The notes beneath the pieces were generated by a model. The model saw only the letters and a program-made list of their open reading frames with translations. It had not been told where the DNA came from and did no database searches. A stretch of 15,726 bases of DNA from Oscillospiraceae bacterium (GTDB taxonomy: Bacteria; Bacillota_A; Clostridia; Oscillospirales; Oscillospiraceae). Each line of letters begins with the position of its first letter. Position 1 is the stretch's first letter. Location of the stretch: assembly GCA_017627975.1 (NCBI GenBank), contig JAGAFT010000205.1, positions 1 through 15,726 on the forward strand, read 5' to 3'. The translations under genes were made by a program, and so were the position numbers. Below, in pieces: positions 8,192 through 15,726 of this stretch.

Positions 8192-11026
8192 TTATTCGTC
8201 CAAGTCGAGCACCTGTTTCAGGTACTGCCCCGTATAGCTCGCCTTGCAGCGGGCGCAGTCCTCCGGCGTTCCTTCAAAGACCAGCTCGCCGCCCTCGTCG
8301 CCGCCCTCGGGGCCCAGGTCGATGATGGTGTCGGCAACCTTGATCACGTCCAGGTTGTGCTCGATCACGATGACGGTGTTCCCCGCGTCGGTGAGACGGG
8401 AGAGGATATCCGTCAGGCGATGGACGTCCGCAACGTGCAGGCCCGTGGTCGGCTCATCCAGAATATAGACCGTACGCCCCGTGGCCCGTTTTGAAAGCTC
8501 CGTCGCCAGCTTGACGCGCTGGGCCTCGCCTCCGGAGAGCGTCGTGCTGGACTGGCCCAGTTTGATGTAGCCGAGGCCGACGTCGTAAAGCGTCTGGAGC
8601 CGGTCGCGGATCTTTTCCTGATTGGTGAAGAAGCCGAGGGCCTCTTCCACGGTCATCTCCAGGACCTCCGAGATGTTCTTTCCCTTGTAGCGCACCTCCA
8701 GGGTCTCCCGGTTGTAGCGCCGTCCGCCGCAGACCTCGCAGGGGACATATACGTCCGGCAGGAAGTGCATCTCGATCTTCACCAGGCCGTCGCCGGAGCA
8801 GGCCTCACAGCGTCCGCCCTTCGTATTGAAGGAGAAGCGCCCCTGATTGTAACCTCGCAGCCTTGCGTCCTGGGTGGCGGCGAACAGATTGCGGATATCG
8901 TCAAACAGCCCCGTATAGGTCGCCGGGTTGGAGCGGGGGGTCCGCCCGATGGGGCTCTGGTCCAGGGCAATGACCTTGTCGACATAGTCCAGGCCCTCGA
9001 TGCTGTCGAATTTGCCCGGATGCACCTTGGCCCGGTTCTTTTCCGATGCCAGGACCTTGTAAAGGATTTCCTGGATCAGGGAGGACTTTCCGCTCCCGGA
9101 TACACCGGTGACACAGATCAGTTCGCCCAGAGGGAAGTGGACGTCGATCCCCTTCAGGTTGTGCTCTGCCGCGCCGCGGATGACAAGCTCATGCCCGTTG
9201 CCCTGCCGACGCGCCGTGGGGACGGGGATCTTCTTGCGCCCGCTGAGATACTGGCCGGTGACCGACTCGGGGCAGGCGCACAGGTCGTCCACTGTTCCCG
9301 CGCAGACCACCTTTCCGCCGTTGATGCCCGCGCCGGGACCGATGTCGATGACATGGTCGGCCGCGCGCATGGTCTCTTCGTCATGCTCCACCACGACCAG
9401 AGTGTTTCCCAGGTCGCGCAGGCGGTACAGCGTTTTCAGGAGCTTGGCGTTGTCCCGCTGATGCAGGCCGATGCTCGGTTCGTCCAGAATGTACAGCACA
9501 CCCATGAGGCTGGACCCGATCTGGGTCGCGAGGCGGATTCTCTGGCTCTCGCCGCCCGAGAGCGTTCCCGAGGCCCGGGAGAGCGTCAGGTAGCCAAGGC
9601 CCACACTGCTCAGGAAGTCGAGCCTGCTGCGGATCTCCTTGATGATCTGGGCCGCGATCAGCTGTTCCTTCGGCGTGAGGGTCAGACCGTTGAGAAATAC
9701 CGCCGCATTCACCACCGAGAGCTTCGTCAGCTCGGCGATGTTCTTGCCGCCCACCGTCACCGCGAGAGCGGTCTGCTTCAGGCGCTGGCCGCCGCAGGTG
9801 GGACAGGGCGTCTCGGACATGCAGGACTCGATCTCCGCCCGCATTCCGGGGCTCTGGGTCTCGCGATAGCGCCGTTCCAGATTCGGAACAATGCCCTCGA
9901 ATTCTCTCTTGATCACGCCGTGGCCGTCCGCCTTTTCATAGCGCAGCTGCAGCGGTTCACCCTTCGTTCCGTAGAGGATCGCGTCAATGGCTTCCGGCGA
10001 CAGGGTTTCGATGGGGTCGGAGAGCTTGAAATGGTACTTCTTTGCCATGGCGTCGAAGTACATCTTCGAGATTCCGTCCGCTTTCACATTTCCCCAGCCC
10101 GAGGCGTTGATGCCGCCGTTTTCAATGCTGAGCTTGCGGTTGGGTATGATAAGCTCCGGGTCAATGAGCATCTGAATCCCGAGTCCCGAGCAGGTCGGGC
10201 AGGCGCCGTGGGGATTGTTGAAGGAAAACAGGCGCGGGGTGATCTCTTCCAGAGAGATTCCGCAGTCCGGACAGGCGTAGTTCTGGGAGAAGCTGAGCTC
10301 CTCCTCGCTGTCCTTCAGTTCCGCCGTCAGCAGGCCTCCGGAGAGGCTCAGCGCTGTTTCGGCCGAATCCGTAAGACGGCGGCGGATGCTGTCCTTGATG
10401 GCAAGGCGGTCGACGATGACCTCGATGGTATGCTTTTTGTTCTTGTCCAGCGGGATCTCCTCCGCCAGGTCATAGACCAGGCCGTCCACGCGGGCCCGAA
10501 CATAGCCGGAGCGCTTTGCATCTTCAAGGATTTTTTTATGCTCGCCTTTTTTGCCGCGCACCACCGGCGCCAGCAGGGAGAGTTTTGTTCCCTCCGGAAG
10601 CTGCATCAGGCGGTCGATGATCTGGTCCACGGTCTGCTGGCGGATCTCACGTCCGCACTTTGGGCAGTGCGGGATTCCAATGCGCGCGTACAGCAGGCGG
10701 AGATAGTCATAGATCTCCGTCACCGTTCCCACGGTGGAACGGGGGTTCTTCGATGTGGTCTTCTGGTCAATGGAGATGGCCGGCGAGAGCCCGTCGATGG
10801 AGTCCACATCGGGCTTGTCCATCTGTCCGAGAAACATTCTCGCATAGGAGCTGAGGCTCTCAACATAACGGCGCTGCCCTTCGGCATAGATGGTATCAAA
10901 CGCCAGGCTGGATTTCCCGCTTCCGGAAAGTCCCGTGACGACCGTCAGTTTGTCCCGGGGAATCTCCACGTCGATGTTTTTGAGGTTGTTCTCTCTCGCG
11001 CCTTTGATAACGATGTTTTCCTGCAT
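8192..11026 (-). CDS. uvrA: Excinuclease ABC subunit A
   Basis: UvrA, the damage-recognition ATPase of nucleotide excision repair, which loads UvrB on lesions. It has 944 residues and is complete. The two ABC halves each show their motifs: Walker [10 protein letters not shown] (32-40) and GVSGSGKSS (641-649), signatures [12 protein letters not shown] (489-500) and [12 protein letters not shown] (830-841), Walker B DEPS (515-518) and DEPT (857-860). Zinc ligands C252, C255, C276, C279 and C740, C743, C763, C766 match the arrangement in E. coli UvrA. ATG 11026-11024 follows AAGGAA by about ten bases. It has its own promoter (11066-11094) and is the first gene of the long run. uvrB is not in the window; in many Bacillota it lies immediately before uvrA. 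I see no LexA-type GAAC-N4-GTTC site near the promoter. Confidence 0.98.
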   Translation of the reverse strand: MQENIVIKGARENNLKNIDVEIPRDKLTVVTGLSGSGKSSLAFDTIYAEGQRRYVESLSSYARMFLGQMDKPDVDSIDGLSPAISIDQKTTSKNPRSTVGTVTEIYDYLRLLYARIGIPHCPKCGREIRQQTVDQIIDRLMQLPEGTKLSLLAPVVRGKKGEHKKILEDAKRSGYVRARVDGLVYDLAEEIPLDKNKKHTIEVIVDRLAIKDSIRRRLTDSAETALSLSGGLLTAELKDSEEELSFSQNYACPDCGISLEEITPRLFSFNNPHGACPTCSGLGIQMLIDPELIIPNRKLSIENGGINASGWGNVKADGISKMYFDAMAKKYHFKLSDPIETLSPEAIDAILYGTKGEPLQLRYEKADGHGVIKREFEGIVPNLERRYRETQSPGMRAEIESCMSETPCPTCGGQRLKQTALAVTVGGKNIAELTKLSVVNAAVFLNGLTLTPKEQLIAAQIIKEIRSRLDFLSSVGLGYLTLSRASGTLSGGESQRIRLATQIGSSLMGVLYILDEPSIGLHQRDNAKLLKTLYRLRDLGNTLVVVEHDEETMRAADHVIDIGPGAGINGGKVVCAGTVDDLCACPESVTGQYLSGRKKIPVPTARRQGNGHELVIRGAAEHNLKGIDVHFPLGELICVTGVSGSGKSSLIQEILYKVLASEKNRAKVHPGKFDSIEGLDYVDKVIALDQSPIGRTPRSNPATYTGLFDDIRNLFAATQDARLRGYNQGRFSFNTKGGRCEACSGDGLVKIEMHFLPDVYVPCEVCGGRRYNRETLEVRYKGKNISEVLEMTVEEALGFFTNQEKIRDRLQTLYDVGLGYIKLGQSSTTLSGGEAQRVKLATELSKRATGRTVYILDEPTTGLHVADVHRLTDILSRLTDAGNTVIVIEHNLDVIKVADTIIDLGPEGGDEGGELVFEGTPEDCARCKASYTGQYLKQVLDLDE

Positions 11027-11065
11027 GCGTTCCGGTTCCTTACCTGCTTATTCTGTAACTGTTTT

Positions 11066-11094
11066 ATTATACGCTCTTTTTTCTTCGGTTGCAA
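11066..11094 (-). promoter_or_regulatory. Sigma-A-type promoter for uvrA and downstream genes
   Basis: On the minus strand TTGCAA (11094-11089), a 17-base spacer and a perfect TATAAT (11071-11066) lie about 40 bases before the uvrA ATG. The spacing is optimal and the surrounding sequence is AT-rich in an otherwise GC-rich window. The promoter probably drives uvrA and, by readthrough, recD2 onward. Confidence 0.88.
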
Positions 11095-11131
11095 TAAAGA
11101 GTCTGTGAATTCGCGCCGATTATCCCCGCAG

Positions 11132-11164
11132 AAAAAAAGAAAACACCGGAGAGGTCGGTGTTTT
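11132..11164 (-). terminator. Rho-independent terminator after the RyR-domain gene
   Basis: On the minus strand AAAACACCG (11164-11156), a 7-base loop, CGGTGTTTT (11148-11140), one C, and then seven T (11138-11132). It is a 9-bp perfect stem with a good U-tract, 20 bases after the stop of the 11185-13059 gene. It separates that gene's transcript from uvrA. Confidence 0.92.
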
Positions 11165-11176
11165 CCGTATACGGAA
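11163..11176. repeat. 14-bp perfect palindrome beside the terminator
   Basis: TTCCGTATACGGAA reads the same on both strands. It lies between the stop codon at 11185 and the terminator and shares two T with the terminator stem. It might be a protein-binding site or part of the RNA end structure; nothing in the sequence decides. Confidence 0.5.
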
Positions 11177-11184
11177 CCGCTTCT

Positions 11185-13059
11185 TCACTTTTTTGCCGCT
11201 TCCTGTTCGGCTAGGAGCAGCTTCGGCAGGGCCAACACGTTGTTGATGTCGACCTGTTTGTAATCCACGTTCCGGCCGGTCACGCGGTTTTCCTCCTCGG
11301 AGAGTGCGTCCAGATCCTCCCAGGGAATAAGGCAGGCGTGCTTTCTCTCTCCGGGGTTTTTCGAGATCCGAAACCCGGGCTGCTTTCCCTCCGCCTTCAG
11401 GCGGGAAAACGCTTCAATGTTGGCTTCGAATTCCATCCGGCTCATCCGGACATAGCCCATGGCATAATGAAACGCGCACCAGCGCAGATGCTCGGTCTGC
11501 CCCAGCACCTGACGCAGGCTCTCATCCGGATTCCATTTGCCGGCCAGGATCTCTTCCTGGCTGCTGCCGGAGATACGGATAAAAGCGGGGATAAAGTCCG
11601 CCGAAGCCCGGGAAGACATCTTCCCGAAGCTGTCGCAGGCCATCCATTTCTCCCAGTCGCTCCGCTCCGAGCTGTCATAGGTGCTGTTGAGCAGGATTGC
11701 CAGCCGGTCCGCATCCTTCGCCGAGAGATAGTCCAGCGCGCAGATCTCCGTCCGGATGATCGGTTTGCCAAGCGTCTCCTGATAGCGGATGCCGCTGTCA
11801 TCACACTGCACGACACAGATCCGCTCCGCGTGATTCCGCCGGAGGTAGAGCATCAGATTGTCCGAGATCTCCCGGTTCATGGCCTCGTCCCCGGTGCAGA
11901 CGACAATCATCTTCAGGCTGCCCAGATGCGTCCGGATGTATTCATAAAACGCACTGCTTCGCGCATCGGCCGCGTAGCGCCGGATGTCATACTGCCGCAG
12001 CAGCTCCGGGCTGTCCTCTTCCAGGAAGCCCGCTTCGTTTTCCACATTCGGCGAAAACACCGCCGCATGGAAGGTACTCCCGGCAAACTGGCCGTTCATG
12101 ACCAGCTTCTTCAGCGCCGCCTGACCATGTCGGCCAAAGCCCGCCACCACACAGTCAAAGTCCTCCGTCGCAAAGCCTTCGGTATTGAAATGCATGAAGC
12201 CCCAGGGCGGACAGGTACGAATGAGTGCCCGTGCCGCCAGATCCGCCGCGTCATACACATTGACATATCCGAAACCGTAGGCCACTTCCGAAGCCTGGAG
12301 CATGGGCGCCAGAATATCCTCGGCCCCGGGCAGGGTAATCTGGGTGTTTTTTACCGGAACACCGGCTTTTTCCAGTGCCGCTTTCAGCCGCAGCGCGTAG
12401 AACAGATTCTCATCCTCCGCCCGGTCGAGGGCGTAGACCGTGAGCCTGCGTTTCCGGATCCGCAGTTTGCGGATGACGGACTGTTCACACTGCACCGCCG
12501 GGTTCCCGGTCAGGACGGACATTCCCGCCGTATTCAGGTCGTTCACCGTGGCCTCGTCCACACTGTCCGCGATGAAAACCACCGAAGTCTTTCCAGCCGA
12601 GACACATTCGCGACCCAGCGCGACGCTTTTTTCATTGATGCCGTAAATCAGCGTGAGGTCCCCGTGGCCGGCCAGCATAAAGCGCAGGTAACGCAGCAGC
12701 CCCGCGCCGATGGTGTACATGGCAGCGCTTGCCATGGAATAGAACGCCATCAGGTGCACTGTCCAGAAGACGATCATACCGGTCCGGGTTGAAACCGGTG
12801 CGGTGTTTTTGATGGTGTCCAGATCGTTGACCCCGATGAACATGCGGATGACGGTCATCGGGGTGCGGATCACCGTCAGGGCCAGGTCCCCCTGAAACGC
12901 CTCCGTGTATCCGATCCCGTAGATGAGCAGGCCGCCGATGACACCGATCGTCATGAACACCGTGCTCAGCCGGCGCGCAGCCGTCGGCTTGAGCACCAGG
13001 GCAAGGATCATGGCAAAAAACACCAGTGTCGAGAGAATCAAATTCAGAATTGGGCGCAT
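11185..13059 (-). CDS. Membrane protein with tandem RCK/TrkA-like NAD-binding domains and RyR-like C-terminus
   Basis: A 624-residue protein of unknown function. Hydrophobic helices lie at about 4-23, 32-50 and 95-123, with a further amphipathic segment at 57-77. The basic KPTAARR (24-30) and RYLRF (123-127) suit an N-out topology with the rest cytoplasmic. A first Rossmann-like unit starts at DLTLIYGINEKSVALGRE (134-151) and a second at FDCVVAGFGRHGQAALKKLV (301-320, with GFGRHG). SSRASADFIPAFIR (482-495) and QTEHLRWCAFHYAMGY (521-536) lead to HACLIPWEDLDALSEEEN (574-591), resembling the RyR domain (EH..W, H.CLV.W..L). No K+ filter (TVGYG) is seen, so a channel pore is not shown. I start at ATG 13059 because GGAGG is seven bases upstream; in-frame starts at 13125 and 13065 lie on top of the promoter region or only one base from GGAGG. 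It has its own promoter and terminator. Confidence 0.85.
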   Translation of the reverse strand: MRPILNLILSTLVFFAMILALVLKPTAARRLSTVFMTIGVIGGLLIYGIGYTEAFQGDLALTVIRTPMTVIRMFIGVNDLDTIKNTAPVSTRTGMIVFWTVHLMAFYSMASAAMYTIGAGLLRYLRFMLAGHGDLTLIYGINEKSVALGRECVSAGKTSVVFIADSVDEATVNDLNTAGMSVLTGNPAVQCEQSVIRKLRIRKRRLTVYALDRAEDENLFYALRLKAALEKAGVPVKNTQITLPGAEDILAPMLQASEVAYGFGYVNVYDAADLAARALIRTCPPWGFMHFNTEGFATEDFDCVVAGFGRHGQAALKKLVMNGQFAGSTFHAAVFSPNVENEAGFLEEDSPELLRQYDIRRYAADARSSAFYEYIRTHLGSLKMIVVCTGDEAMNREISDNLMLYLRRNHAERICVVQCDDSGIRYQETLGKPIIRTEICALDYLSAKDADRLAILLNSTYDSSERSDWEKWMACDSFGKMSSRASADFIPAFIRISGSSQEEILAGKWNPDESLRQVLGQTEHLRWCAFHYAMGYVRMSRMEFEANIEAFSRLKAEGKQPGFRISKNPGERKHACLIPWEDLDALSEEENRVTGRNVDYKQVDINNVLALPKLLLAEQEAAKK

Positions 13060-13066
13060 CGACATG

Positions 13067-13071
13067 CCTCC
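13067..13071 (-). promoter_or_regulatory. Ribosome binding site that fixes the RyR-domain gene start
   Basis: A perfect GGAGG on the minus strand. Two ATG codons follow in frame, one base and seven bases downstream. Only the second (13059-13057) has workable spacing, so the protein should begin MRPILN and not MSMRPILN or the longer form. Confidence 0.85.
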
Positions 13072-13090
13072 GTTCAGATTGGTAAATTCG

Positions 13091-13119
13091 ATTATAACAC
13101 GCGGAGCCGGCGGAATCAA
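13091..13119 (-). promoter_or_regulatory. Sigma-A-type promoter for the RyR-domain gene
   Basis: On the minus strand TTGATT (13119-13114), 17 bases, and a perfect TATAAT (13096-13091). The start codon chosen is about 31 bases downstream. The -35 box lies in the loop and the last base pairs of the hairpin at 13102-13137, and the spacer is that hairpin's second arm. Confidence 0.88.
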
Positions 13120-13137
13120 TATCATCCGCCGGCTCCG
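13102..13137 (-). terminator. 13-bp perfect hairpin ending the amino acid ABC operon
   Basis: CGGAGCCGGCGGA (13102-13114) pairs without mismatch with TCCGCCGGCTCCG (13125-13137) around a 10-base AT-rich loop. It starts 23 bases after the ATPase stop in the direction of transcription. The following bases, CGTGTTATAAT, give only a weak U-tract. It is probably a terminator or an mRNA 3' end stabiliser, but it is also a possible operator because it overlaps the next promoter. Confidence 0.65.
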
Positions 13138-13160
13138 TAAGCCTCTGGCTCTGCCTCTGT

Positions 13161-13898
13161 TCAGCCCCGGAATCGGGACAGAAAGTCGATGGTTTCCTGT
13201 TTCTGTGGATTGCCGAAGATCTCCTCCGGGCTCCCCTGCTCGCAGATGACGCCGTCGTTCATGTAGACGACCCGCCTGCTCACGTCCCGCGCAAAGGCCA
13301 TTTCATGGGTGACGACAAGCATCGTCATGCCGCTCTCGGCCAGATCCTTCATAACTGTCAGGACTTCCCCGACCATCTCCGGGTCCAGGGCCGAGGTCGG
13401 CTCGTCGAACAGCAGCACTTCCGGATCCATCGCCATCGCCCGCGCGATCGCGACGCGCTGCTTCTGGCCGCCGGAAATCTGCCGCGGACGGGCGTTGATA
13501 TAGGGTGTCATACCGACCTTGTCCAGATAGTGCATGGCATGCTCCCGTGCCGCCGCCCTGTCCTTCTTCAGCACCTTGATCTGTCCCACCATACAGTTTT
13601 CAAGGACCGACATATTGTTGAAGAGGTTGAAGGACTGAAACACCATGCCCACGTGCGCCCGGTACTCCGCCGGATTCGTCCCGCGCTGCAGGACGTTCTT
13701 CCCATGGTAGAGAATCTCGCCGGAGGTGGGCGTCTCCAGGAGATTGACGCAGCGCAGGAGCGTGGATTTTCCGGAACCGGAAGCGCCGATGATGCTGATG
13801 ACATCCCCGTGCCGGACGGTGAAGTCGATGTCTCTGAGCACCTCATGGGAGCCGAAAGACTTGGAGAGATGGTTAATCTGCAGAATCATGTCTTCCAT
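13161..13898 (-). CDS. Polar amino acid ABC transporter, ATP-binding protein
   Basis: ATPase of a PAAT-type (GlnQ/HisP-like) importer, working as a dimer on the cytoplasmic face of the permease. It has 245 residues. Walker A GASGSGKS (38-45), Q-loop VFQSFNLF (87-93, Q88), signature ISGGQKQRV (141-149), Walker [13 protein letters not shown] (161-172) and the switch His in VTHEM (H198) are in order. [15 protein letters not shown] (48-62) is typical of this amino acid subfamily. The signature begins with Ile in place of the usual Leu, a common variant. I start at ATG 13898 because GGAGG lies nine bases upstream; the gene opens one base after the permease stop, so translation is probably coupled. 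An upstream in-frame start (13949) would lie within the permease gene and has no site I trust. Substrate cannot be fixed. Confidence 0.95.
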   Translation of the reverse strand: MEDMILQINHLSKSFGSHEVLRDIDFTVRHGDVISIIGASGSGKSTLLRCVNLLETPTSGEILYHGKNVLQRGTNPAEYRAHVGMVFQSFNLFNNMSVLENCMVGQIKVLKKDRAAAREHAMHYLDKVGMTPYINARPRQISGGQKQRVAIARAMAMDPEVLLFDEPTSALDPEMVGEVLTVMKDLAESGMTMLVVTHEMAFARDVSRRVVYMNDGVICEQGSPEEIFGNPQKQETIDFLSRFRG

Positions 13899-13899
13899 C

Positions 13900-14748
13900 T
13901 TATTCCGCCTCCTTTTCACGGCTTTCATACTCTTTGCTTCGTTCGTCAAAGGGCGTTCCCCTGTCCGGATGCCGGTAGGTTCCGGCGGTCATGGTAAGCT
14001 GATCCTCCTGAACCAGTTCATAGTTGCCGGAGCCGTCCATCTTCTTCTCCACCCAGCGCAGCAGGAAGGACGCAAGCAGCGTCATGGTGAGATAGCCCAC
14101 CATCTCCACCGTGGCCGAGGGGAAGTAAAGATAGCTCGCGCCCACCGTGGCGCGGTGTGCCGCAAAGAAATCGGGGAAGCCGATGATGAACATGACGGAA
14201 GTGTCCTTCACGTTGATGATGAAATTGTTTCCGATCTGCGGCATGATGTTGCGAAGAGCCTGCGGGAGAATCACGCTCGTCATGGTCTGCACATGGGTCA
14301 TGCCGATGGCCATGGCGCCTTCGGTCTGGCCGGGGTCAACGGAAATGATGCCGCCGCGGACCGATTCAGCCATGTAGGCACCGGTATTGATGGACACGAC
14401 GACGATGGCGGCCGCCCAGACGGAGGTAAATTTCACCGCGTTGTCCGTAAAGTACGGAAGTCCGTAGAACAGAAACACCGCCTGCAGCACCATTGGCGTG
14501 CCGCGGAAGACCTCCACATAGATTCGGATGATCACCCGGACCAGGGTCAGGATCAGCTTCTTCAGCGGGTGGTCGTTCTGCCGCCGGGGAATGGTGTTGA
14601 GAATTCCGCAGACAAAGCCGATCAGGCACCCGATTACCGTGCCCACAAGCGCAAGAATCAGGGTATTCTCAATGCCGCTCAGGTACGCCGAGCCGTATTT
14701 GGTCCAAAGCTTGGTAATGTCTGCCGCAAGCTGTGCAAACTTGTTCAT
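13900..14748 (-). CDS. Polar amino acid ABC transporter, permease
   Basis: HisM/GlnP-like inner membrane permease of 282 residues. Transmembrane helices appear at about 26-50, 66-97 and 108-124, with others at 183-200 and 213-232. FRGTPMVLQ (81-89) and the EAA loop, running from [20 protein letters not shown] (128-147) through IGMTHVQTM to [15 protein letters not shown] (160-174), identify the family and are the contact site for the ATPase. The C-terminal 45 residues (238-282) are hydrophilic and charged, longer than usual for this family, with no domain I recognise. The start ATG 14748 follows AAGGAG by seven bases; an earlier in-frame ATG at 14781 would lie within the terminator hairpin. 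It follows the binding-protein gene by 258 bases and precedes the ATPase by one base. Confidence 0.95.
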   Translation of the reverse strand: MNKFAQLAADITKLWTKYGSAYLSGIENTLILALVGTVIGCLIGFVCGILNTIPRRQNDHPLKKLILTLVRVIIRIYVEVFRGTPMVLQAVFLFYGLPYFTDNAVKFTSVWAAAIVVVSINTGAYMAESVRGGIISVDPGQTEGAMAIGMTHVQTMTSVILPQALRNIMPQIGNNFIINVKDTSVMFIIGFPDFFAAHRATVGASYLYFPSATVEMVGYLTMTLLASFLLRWVEKKMDGSGNYELVQEDQLTMTAGTYRHPDRGTPFDERSKEYESREKEAE

Positions 14749-14779
14749 GCGTCTGCTCCTTACTGTACGTTCTGTCATC

Positions 14780-14806
14780 AAAAGGGCGGGAGTTCAGCTC
14801 CCGCCC
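14780..14806 (-). terminator. Terminator or attenuator between binding protein and permease genes
   Basis: On the minus strand GGGCGGGAG (14806-14798), loop CTGAA, CTCCCGCCC (14792-14784), then TTTT (14783-14780). It is a 9-bp perfect stem with a short U-tract. Because permease and ATPase lie just downstream with no promoter that I can see, partial termination is likely. That would leave more binding protein than membrane components, a known pattern in such operons. It also reads as a hairpin on the plus strand. Confidence 0.8.
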
Positions 14807-14844
14807 GGTTTTGTCCTGGGATGGTTTTCGCCTGTCTGAGATCA

Positions 14845-14927
14845 GTCCTCGCTCAGGGGCGGTTTGTCGGTTGGCTCACCGCATCTTCCCCGCCGGAGGC
14901 GGGGAAGAATCTGTTTTCCGAAACTTA
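14845..14927. repeat. Tandem repeat unit A with 11-bp hairpin
   Basis: An 83-bp unit that matches the adjacent unit B with five substitutions and one single-base indel by my count. It contains TCTTCCCCGCC (14884-14894), loop GGA, GGCGGGGAAGA (14898-14908). On the minus strand its 3' end repeats the coding end of the binding-protein gene: CCCCTGAGCGAGGACTGA would read P-L-S-E-D-stop. Confidence 0.92.
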
Positions 14928-15009
14928 GTCCTCGCTCAAGGGCGGTTTGTCGGTTGCTCATCGCATCTTCCCCGCCGAAGGCGGGGAAGAATCTGTTTTC
15001 TGATACTTA
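14928..15009. repeat. Tandem repeat unit B with 11-bp hairpin, abutting the binding-protein stop
   Basis: An 82-bp unit next to unit A. Its hairpin is TCTTCCCCGCC (14966-14976), loop GAA, GGCGGGGAAGA (14980-14990). The stem is identical to that of unit A and only the loop differs. The unit runs into the stop codon of the binding-protein gene (15007-15009). On the minus strand the end of unit B reads CCCTTGAGCGAGGACTAA, again P-L-S-E-D-stop, matching P-L-S-E-E-stop of the gene itself. Confidence 0.92.
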
Positions 15010-15726
15010 TTCTTCGCTCAGGGGCTGGATGGAGATGGCCTCGGCCATCAGGTCGTTGAAGTCATCCGCCGTCATGGTGGAAAGCACTTCGTCGATGGCT
15101 TCCTTCAGGACGGTGTTGCCCTTCATCATGGAGACGCCGATGTTGACGTTCTCGGCACGCTCCTGCTCGGTGAACTGGAAGTCACCGTCCGTACCGGAGA
15201 AGTCCAGAATCGTCATGTCGGGATAGGCCGCCACGGCGCCCTGGGCAGTGGGCATATCGGTGCAGACAAACTCAACCGTATCGGTCTCCAGCGCCATCAG
15301 CATGGCCGGGGCGGTCTCGGCGGCGGTCATGATCTTGGCACCTTCGATCTGGGGCAGGCAGGTGTCATACCAGATGGTGGCAATCTGTGCGGTGCAGCTG
15401 TGTCCGGCGAGATCCGCAATGCCGGTGGCGGAGGCCAGCGGGCTGTCCGCCTTGGTCAGGCAGACGATGGTTGCATAGAAGTAGGGTCCGGCAAAGTCGA
15501 CCTGCTCGGCACGCTCGGCGGTCATGGACTGGCCGGCGATCACCGCGTCAAAGGTGCCGGTCTGGACACCGGGAACCAGGGAATCCCAGTCGGACTGGAT
15601 CACCTCGAGTTCCCAGCCGTTGGCTTCGCAGATCTTCTTGCCGATCATGACGTCATAGCCGTTGGCATAGGAGCCGGGGACATTCGCGATGGGAACGGCG
15701 CCGTTCGAGTCGTCGGTCTGGGTCCA
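15007..15726 (-). CDS. Polar amino acid ABC transporter, substrate-binding protein (5' end missing)
   Basis: Extracellular solute-binding protein of family 3 (SBP_bac_3), which delivers an amino acid to the permease. The last 239 residues are present; signal peptide and start lie beyond 15726. The visible part opens with WTQTDDSNGAVP and then YANGYDVMIGKKICEANGWE, the usual first lobe, followed by SDWDSLVPGVQTGTFDAVIAG and MTAERAEQVDFAGPYFYA, the most conserved block of the family. SCTAQIATIWYDTCLPQ starts the second lobe. The substrate-contact Arg is the R of TAERAEQ in related proteins. The last residues, PLSEE, are repeated by sequence in the two tandem units that follow. As usual for binding proteins it is the first visible gene of the operon. 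Its promoter is outside the window. Confidence 0.95.
   Translation of the reverse strand, partial: WTQTDDSNGAVPIANVPGSYANGYDVMIGKKICEANGWELEVIQSDWDSLVPGVQTGTFDAVIAGQSMTAERAEQVDFAGPYFYATIVCLTKADSPLASATGIADLAGHSCTAQIATIWYDTCLPQIEGAKIMTAAETAPAMLMALETDTVEFVCTDMPTAQGAVAAYPDMTILDFSGTDGDFQFTEQERAENVNIGVSMMKGNTVLKEAIDEVLSTMTADDFNDLMAEAISIQPLSEE

Noticed and set aside
11041..11131. LexA (SOS) box near the uvrA promoter
   Set aside because: I found no GAAC-N4-GTTC-like dyad around the -35/-10 pair by eye, so SOS control is not supported here.
11185..13059. Calling the RyR-domain gene a KefC/Trk-type potassium channel
   Set aside because: Rossmann units fit, but no TVGYG-like filter or paired pore helices are visible and only about three helices are predicted by eye.
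14842..14961. Minus-strand 39-codon reading frame across the tandem repeats, starting MSNRQTALERG and ending DKPPLSED
   Set aside because: It consists almost wholly of the repeat units and their hairpin, lacks a clear ribosome binding site and is best explained as a by-product of the repeat.

Overview
The window looks like a core chromosomal stretch of a G+C-rich member of the Bacillota, most likely class Clostridia. The grounds are the protein families (ComF, RecD2, MltG with a long cytoplasmic N-terminus, a Cys4 sirtuin, a Clostridia-type AlaS with a Cys-rich insert), the clear AGGAGG-type ribosome binding sites, and TTGNNN-N17-TATAAT promoters. I cannot name the genus. Every gene I can support reads on the minus strand. 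The plus-strand reading frames are shadows of those genes. Each end of the window cuts a gene: alaS at the left (its 3' part is missing) and an amino-acid-binding protein gene at the right (its 5' part is missing).

Read in the direction of transcription, from right to left, there are three blocks. (1) A polar amino acid ABC importer: substrate-binding protein, then a 258-bp spacer with two 82-83 bp tandem repeats and a strong hairpin-plus-T-run, then permease and ATPase. It ends in a 13-bp perfect hairpin. (2) A single gene with its own promoter and terminator. It encodes a membrane protein with about three transmembrane helices, two RCK/TrkA-like Rossmann domains and a C-terminal RyR-like domain. 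This is the least understood gene here and my best candidate for something undescribed. (3) A long run that starts at a near-consensus promoter before uvrA and continues through recD2, comF, an mreB paralogue, ispD, ispF, a sir2-type deacylase, mltG and alaS. Several of these genes overlap by 4-14 bases, so much of this block is probably one transcript.

Block 3 joins DNA repair (UvrA, RecD2), a competence-type phosphoribosyltransferase (ComF), cell shape and wall synthesis (MreB, MltG), the MEP isoprenoid pathway that feeds the lipid carrier for wall precursors (IspD, IspF), protein deacylation (Sir2) and translation (AlaS). It is a housekeeping neighbourhood and not a defence island. I see no tRNA, rRNA, CRISPR array, transposase or phage gene.

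The non-coding DNA is unusually structured for so little space. GC-rich hairpins with 3-base loops sit just after the substrate-binding gene (two copies) and after uvrA (one relative). A possible decayed relative lies between mltG and alaS. The first two sites share a left boundary that resembles TAAGT and overlaps or lies close to the upstream stop codon. This suggests a dispersed palindromic element that settles at gene ends. No gene-free stretch exceeds 300 bases.
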